From contig JAANBB010000064.1 in the NCBI GenBank assembly GCA_014621425.1, forward strand, positions 62,001-126,000: a stretch of 64,000 nt of DNA, written 5' to 3'. Source of the stretch: Cylindrodendrum hubeiense. Its lineage: Eukaryota; Ascomycota; Sordariomycetes; Hypocreales; Nectriaceae. A program made the position numbers and the translations under genes. A model generated the notes under the pieces. It was not told the origin of the DNA. It worked only from the letters and a program-made list of their open reading frames with translations, and ran no database searches. Positions 58,401-64,000 of the stretch are shown here, in pieces; the first letter of the stretch is position 1, and every line of letters begins with the position of its first letter.

Positions 58401-59061
58401 CGTTAAGGAATCCAATACGCTCATTAGAATACTCTAACCAGTGATCAGACTACGCAATTGGTTCTGGCATGCTTCTAACAGCAGTCAACTACATTATCAT
58501 TGGCCTATTTCCGGGTGACCTTGATCACATATACACGCAATCTTGGGGGATCTGGCTTTCCCTTGTTGTTGTATTCAACGCCCTTGGTTCAGTATCCTTC
58601 AGCATGATTCGTCACCAGTTGAAGGAGGAAACCTTCTGGCGAGCTCTGTTAGAGGCGGCTAAGTGGTTGCCTTTTCTAATAATTTTCTTCGGAGGCATTA
58701 GCATCAACTGTGCCAAAGCAATTTTATGTCACGCTTTCTCAATTAATATTGAGTGGTCCTCTACAGCCAAGGAGATGGGGCCAACTGGATTTTACATTGG
58801 CCTCGACAAGATGCTCAAGACTTTCAAGTACACGTGGACAATTTGCCTACTTCTTACGGCCGGTATGTCTTCTCCTGTGATCAGTTGGGGAACGGTGCCT
58901 AGCTGACAAAAACCACAGTTATGATTTATTTTGCTATTGGGGCTCCTTGGGGATGGACAATTACGCCAGGACCTCATTCCACTGCTACGATTGCCATTGT
59001 TCCGTTGGCAATACAAGTGTGCAGTGCCTTTTTCCTACCATTGGTCTTGGCGTTGAACTAG
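55495..59061 (+). CDS. Family 2 glycosyltransferase (fungal filamentous-growth GT2 type), one apparent frameshift
   Basis: Fourteen exons can be traced (55495-55695, 55767-56204, 56265-56540, 56591-56638, 56699-56734, 56783-56867, 56919-57006, 57056-57572, 57622-57661, 57709-57845, 57902-58241, 58291-58397, 58449-58862, 58919-59061). They encode about 956 residues. Processive GT2 motifs are present in order: FINDDG, RKGKFKKASNMNYG, IDCDTRVPVDCL, GHNAFLRW, SHVSEDFDLSLR and DELTRWEKYAYG, with membrane helices before and after. Intron 2 keeps frame only as a GC..AG intron (donor CAG/GCATGT, 56205-56264). In exon 8 the frame must change by one base near 57270-57310, in a variable segment. Related proteins (as I recall, Zymoseptoria GT2) make a surface polysaccharide needed for hyphal growth on solid surfaces. 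Confidence 0.88.
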
Positions 59062-61866
59062 ATATGGCTTTTCTTTAGTTTGTTACATGTTTTGGTCATT
59101 TGTAAAATGGGATAGAATCTTTTCTAGAACATACATTCCTATAAATTTTAGCACATACTCAAGCACTCCAAATGCATCAAGCTTTGACCCTCACTGGGTA
59201 CAAGCCCTGCTAAATACGTGTAAGGATATTCATTTGTGATACTCTTCTGCCAGAACCTTTGGACCACCACTTCTGCTGCCTCCCCCTTCCACGAGCTCAA
59301 GCAAAGCGTCTTCGGGTATCTTGAAGATATCAGTTATAGTATACCCGGTAGACCTATTCCAATCAATATTATAATTATTTTATCAGAAGCGACGTTTCCC
59401 AAACGGCTTTTTCTTGAATGTGCAACACGCCAACTTCGATCATCTTGTGATAGTCAAAGACGTTTCCCAATAGCACACAATCGACATCATCATTGTTGGT
59501 TGCCAAGCAGAGGCGATGGGAGATATCACCATTATGAAGACAGACCTTCACGGTCGAGAGAATGGCCCTCAGTACGGGACCGCCTCATCCGCCAGTTCTC
59601 ACATTTGCGCCTACCCGTTTGCATCGACTTCCATCTTCGATGATTGAGGAGATTCAACCCTGGGCCTGCTGTGGATGTCGTTTGGAAGCGGTCTGCTTTT
59701 CGCCTATTACTACTCTCCACTATCTTCAACACGAATGTTTAGTGGGCCTCAACAAATTCCCATGCACGCGGCTAACATTCACAGCGGTGATCTACAACAT
59801 CTCGCTCACAGTTGAGGCTCGAATACTTCAACGTCAAAAAGTATTCTCTTTAAATTTTTAAGGCGTGGATAGGGCCACTTTTTAAGATCAAGAACTGATT
59901 CCAGGGACTACAATAACTAATTGGAAGTCATTGCCCCAGGGGTAGTCAAGCAATGCTGAAGCAGGTCAATTGCCTTGACTTGTCCCAAACTGAGTTTCAA
60001 TACTTATTCTGAATACCATACAATGTAGAATACATCATAGTTGTCACTAGATACGTCTGTTGTAATAGATATTACCAATACAGGCCCACCGATGCGAGAA
60101 TTAGCACCCTCAACGACCCCCGGCCTTTACATGCTTTCTATCCGGTCGCGCTTTTGAAGAATTTCCGATTTCATTTAATAGCCCATTCAATGAGTCATTC
60201 CAGAGGCTCGTTTACAACGGAAGAAGCCAAGAGCACCAAGGAAATATAGGGAAAATCACTGGTATCGTACCGAAAGAAGAGGGGGGATGGCACATCAAGA
60301 TACTCCACTTAGGCTTTCGACGACAATAGTCTTGAACTTTCCAGTGCCGGACTTCCGTGTGAATATTTTGCACAAATTGTGTTTAGAATTAACCGGTGCT
60401 GGGGCGCCTGCAAGCGCCAACCCAACCCTATCTAATGACGCTGTTCTGTGTTGTTCCTATATAGTCATAGAAAAGATACACCACCGAAACCCATCACAAA
60501 AGAGAGCTACATACGAAGGTGCATTCGCATGGGATCTATCAATACTCAAAATTTAAACCGTATGCAAGGCGGGAAGATCATGTCGCTTATTGGGCAAGCT
60601 ACGTGCGTGTTGTGCAGTTCACCAACCCGGTGGGGGATCGGCATTACTCATTTGGGAAATGGACCTCGTACCGGATCAGCATGAGCACACCCTCAGCGCT
60701 CATACACCGCGTATTGGTGGGTGATGACGCTCTCCAGGGGTGCCATCTGGGATTTCGATGCTGCAACCCTCTTATCAGCCACTGCACGCGTCACCCAAAC
60801 TGACCAGGTCTTGAGATTCTGTGCCGCAAATTACTCGGGAATACACTACCCGACGGCATTCAACACTTTCTCGACGCATACTACGTGGTACAGAGGACGT
60901 GAAACCCGAGTACGCGGCCATTGTGTCCAGGCGGCAAGGATTGGTCGGAACATACCGCTAAGCAAAACAGGTGGCGGTGGACTGGAATTTGATCTAGATC
61001 CGGCCCGTCTCCCTTGATGTTCCCAATCATCCCACCAACACCCGCCCAAAGAATGCAACCCCATTATCACACCATCTTCGGCAATGAGTCCCGGAAAATG
61101 CCATGACACGAAAGTACGAATTTCCAGCATCCGCATCCTTTCTTCGGGTCGGAGGAATTCCTTTTCCGGGTCGAGGGAACGCAAAATCTGCCATGGCGTG
61201 GGGCCTGCACATGTCAATGTGGTGGTGAGCCCTTGAACTAGATGACATCTAAGACACGAATCAGGCAAAATAGCATGTGAAAATATGTAGGGAAGCGACC
61301 CCTTGAATTGCCGTGTCTCTGAAATCTCCAAGAAACCAGACGATCGTTGCTCCATTCGGCCTAATCTCACACGCCTCTTCAGCCACCAGTGACAGCGTCG
61401 GTAGGAAATCCGAGAGGCCAGGTCGCAACCTCGGTAGAGATTTGCTTTTGGCATGTCTCAGAAAATAGTCGAGATCTCCTTGGCTATTCAATTCAAGGTT
61501 CTAGATTGCATTTAGAAACCAAAGCTTCAAAAAAGCGGCCTCTCAAGGTGGATTAACGAACCTATCATGGCGGAATGCATACGAAATAAGGGTGATTTTC
61601 ACATGCTGCATGTTGCATGCTCATCCAGCCAATAGGGTAGACAAGCTTTATCAATCTTTACTTAAAATGGGTCGTCGGATCTTAACTCGGCCGCGGCGTT
61701 TTTGGCGTGGAACGAGCAATGCACGAGGGTCAATTGAGGGCATTGAGTGGTCAGAGAAAATGTCGCTTCATAGATCTCTAGGTCTCTATACCTCTATTCT
61801 AGTCTATCACGTCTATCAAAGTTCATCTAAATCTTTTCTCCGGTTTAGGACTCGTCAACGAATCCT
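59062..61866. other. Intergenic region with decayed sequences
   Basis: About 2.8 kb without an intact gene. It contains the relic of a regulator 5' end (59595-59750). Frames at 60519-60803 (KFKPYARREDHVAYWASYVR) and, on the minus strand, 61261-61491 and 60846-61454 (GATIVWFLGDFRDTAIQG) look somewhat protein-like, but break off with no start or end I can justify. No family assigned. Confidence 0.5.
59595..59750 (-). pseudogene. Relic of the 5' end of a Zn2Cys6 regulator gene
   Basis: About 155 bp match 31024-31178 in the same orientation. That region covers the first exon, start codon, donor site and upstream DNA of regulator 1. Shared blocks include CGACTTCCATCTTCGATG and TTGGAAGCGGTCT. On the minus strand the relic keeps ATGGAAGTC but then has an in-frame TAG (MEVDANG-stop), and the donor GGTGAG has become TGTGAG. 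No zinc-cluster sequence follows. Confidence 0.75.
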
Positions 61867-63246
61867 TTATTTCGCCCAGCGCATGGCGCCCGGGCGAGCG
61901 GGGTCATGCTCAACATATTTGAGCGAGCCGAAGACAGACCAGAGCTGACCGAGGAAGTTGCGGTCGTCTCGGACGTAGTGCATGCCAATCACGGGCATGA
62001 CAGCCTCGGTAGCCTCATCGGCCTTGTAAAAGGGAATGCGGCTGCAATCGGTTAGCGTCTGGGGTTTGTTGGGACGGATCTAGGGAACTTACGGGAAGAG
62101 GTGGTGAATGACGTGCTTCTCAATGATTCCGTGGAAAAGGTGCTTGCCAATGAAGCCAAACTCCCGGTCGACGGTAGCAAGGGCACCCTTAACGTAGGAC
62201 CAGCCCTCGGGGGTGTAGTGAGGGACCTCGGAGTGGTGGTGGTGCAGATAAGTGATGGCCACTAAGATTCCAGTAAGTAATCGCGCAAAGCTAGACGAAC
62301 GGGTCGGAATAAGGTTAGACATTGAGACTTACCGAGCCAGTGGTGAACCCAGATGTAAGGAACGCCGTAGAGGAGGAAGGTGTTGAGGCCGCCAATCTTC
62401 TGGGAGACGAAGTAGAGGACGGTGCCCATGATGGCCAGGCCGACATCAGAGAGGAAGATGAAGATGGCCTCGCTGGGGCGGAAGACGGCGCTGGTGGGGT
62501 CGAAGTGGCTGACGCGGAGCCACTTGCTGAGGCCCTTGGTCTCGCGCTGCTGGGAGCCCTTTCCGGAGGTGGCATTGAACAGCAGGTAGATCTGCCATCC
62601 GAAGAGCTGGTGGCCGATCAGGCGCAGCAACTGGGAGATGGGAGTGTCATCAAACAGCTCGCCGAGGCCAATGCCGGCGAACAGGGTCTGGCGGGAGGTC
62701 TTGGGCGCGGTGGCGGGGACAAAGGCCATGTCCTTCTCCATGTGGCCGTGGTACAGGTGGTGGCGGTGGTGGGAGAACTTCCACGAGAAGAAGGGCACCA
62801 TGAGGAAGCTGTGCAGGGCCCAGCCGGTGATGTTGTTGACCTTGTTGTGCAGGGAGAAGGCGCCGTGGCCGCACTCGTGGCCCAGGATCCAGACACCGGT
62901 GCAGATGAGGCCCTGGACGAAGCCGTAGACCATCCAGGCGGCGGTGCGCAGGTACGGGTCGGGGATGGAGGGGATGAAGGTCAGGGCAGCCCAGACGAGG
63001 GCGCCGACCATGGTGAAGTCGCGGACGACATAGTAGTACGAGGTGATCAACGACGGCTGGAAGCAATGGGCGGGGATGGCATCCTTGATGGTCTTGATGT
63101 CGGGGAAGACAGGCTCGGAAGTGGTGAGCTGTGAGGGGCAGTTAGCAGGGAACGAACAACTATCTCCAACAGAGAATTGAGCTTACCTCGGGCTTCTCAA
63201 CCACCATGGTGGTGGTGGTCGAGTAGGTGCGTTGCCGGACCGCCAT
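61867..63246 (-). CDS. Delta-12 fatty acid (oleate) desaturase
   Basis: Four exons (63246-63187, 63128-62333, 62261-62093, 62041-61867) give 399 residues with perfect frame. The three histidine boxes of membrane desaturases are present: HECGH (about 104-108), HHRHH (about 140-144) and HVIHH (about 335-339). Between them are hydrophobic segments for four transmembrane helices. The HECGH form of box 1 with the C-terminal [15 protein letters not shown] segment is typical of fungal delta-12 enzymes, which convert oleate to linoleate on ER phospholipids. Omega-3 desaturases are close relatives, so the exact position is likely but not proven. The protein is shorter at the N-terminus than many relatives. 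No cluster partners are nearby. Confidence 0.93.
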
Positions 63247-64000
63247 GATTGATCAGGCTGTGCAGAAATTGCAATGGTGTAGAGAAGAAGATGAGCCCGC
63301 GGCCTGCGTATGACAATGTACACCAATGGCTGAATCGACACTGGCTAGAGCTGTGAAGAAGAAGAGAAGTGGAAAATTCTTCGGGCTCTGGGGGACAGAT
63401 TTAACTTGGTAGGGTACGTTGTCTTGGCCTAATCAAGCCATAGTACCAAACGAAGCTCCGCTGTCCCAACGGCAATCTCGAAAATAGGGGTCCAGACTCC
63501 CGACACTCTAGCACAGCCAATGGGACGACGGCCGTTTGGCCACGCAGCGGGCGTGGAGGGCCCACCATGCGGGAAATCCTGGAGAGGGAGAGGGACTGGA
63601 GACAGACTGGAGACAGACTGGAGAGGGACTGGAGAGGGGCCGGAGAGAGGGAGAAGCATTGGGGAATCACTGATGGGTTGGGGCACCGCAAGGAGCGAAA
63701 GCGAGCAGGGCCGGCAGGGCCAGCAAGGGCCAGCATTGGCAGCACGGCCAACGACGGGCAGGGAATCCGAGCATCGTGGAGCCGTATGGAGCCACCGAAC
63801 TCCCGAGAGGAGGAGCAAGATGGAGAGATGGAGCGAGATGCGGTGGAGCCGGCCGGGTTGTCCAGGGACGCGCGGGTTTGGTTGAGGAGTCTTTTGGCCC
63901 GCCAAGCTCTCGACTTGACAGCGTCTAAAAAGCCTGTGACAGGACCGAACCATGTGCCTGGATTGCAGTCTCTGGATCTGCATCGAGAACGGGGTCACGT
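63247..64000. other. Promoter side of the desaturase; GC-rich, no gene seen
   Basis: The window ends in GC-rich DNA with purine-rich repeats. No protein family recognised on either strand. Confidence 0.55.
63581..63652. repeat. Purine-rich tandem repeat (ACTGGAGA units)
   Basis: Units of the type GACTGGAGACA and GACTGGAGAGGG repeat with 12-13 bp spacing upstream of the desaturase gene. Simple-sequence character, no evident function. Confidence 0.75.

Noticed and set aside
59460..59560. IDIIIVGCQAEAMGD reading on the plus strand, resembling a flavin monooxygenase N-terminus
   Set aside because: Lacks the GxGxxG pattern and no downstream FAD-domain motifs are found.
60519..61491. Several protein-like frames between the GT2 and desaturase genes
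   Set aside because: No starts, domain motifs or in-frame splice sites linking them; left as unassigned DNA.
62322..63134. 270-codon open frame antisense to the desaturase
   Set aside because: Shadow of the GC-rich desaturase exon; low-complexity Gly/Glu/Val-rich translation.

Overview
The window looks like nuclear DNA of a filamentous ascomycete (Pezizomycotina, most likely a Sordariomycete and possibly Hypocreales). Genes are split by short introns of roughly 45-120 nt with GT..AG ends and CTAAC/CTGAC-like branch points. The families present (HET, Zn2Cys6 regulators, LysM, WSC, DUF7580, Cas1p acyltransferase, delta-12 desaturase, filamentous-growth GT2) are typical of moulds. The genus cannot be fixed from the sequence alone. 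All exon structures were spliced by eye, with reading-frame bookkeeping at every junction.

Layout. 1-4890: long, partly GC-rich non-coding leader with small tandem repeats. 4891-7585: Cas1p-type O-acetyltransferase. 8083-9939: HET-domain protein, followed directly by a broken LysM gene. 10636-13031: conserved protein of unknown function. 13032-20655: gene graveyard with a Dal81/TamA-like regulator fragment, two ankyrin remnants, a large ankyrin gene interrupted by a stop, a DUF7924-like relic ending at a perfect palindrome, and AT-rich DNA. 20656-28566: nucleoside hydrolase, two proteins of unknown function and a short-chain dehydrogenase, plus a small decayed copy of the dehydrogenase 3' end. 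28941-43597: compact gene set described below. 44047-45660: decayed Q-rich gene. 46032-49400: divergent pair of HeLo/DUF7580-type and ankyrin-N-terminus-type proteins. 49760-53704: cell-wall proteins (hevein+WSC; membrane-anchored GH16). 55495-59061: GT2 synthase with one apparent frameshift. 61867-63246: delta-12 fatty acid desaturase.

The most coherent functional unit is 28941-43597: Zn2Cys6 regulator, amino-acid/GABA-type permease, second Zn2Cys6 regulator, MATE exporter, ureohydrolase of the agmatinase family with an apparent signal peptide, polyamine-type MFS transporter and a Rid-family protein. These genes share divergent promoters. I infer a catabolic or tolerance cluster for a guanidino or polyamine-like compound: uptake or export, hydrolysis of the guanidino group, clean-up of reactive enamine/imine by the Rid protein, and local regulation. 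The substrate is not determined by the sequence.

Several genes carry disabling changes (LysM, Dal81-like, ankyrin, DUF7924-like, Q-rich). Two introns seem to use the rare GC donor, both with the hexamer GCATGT.
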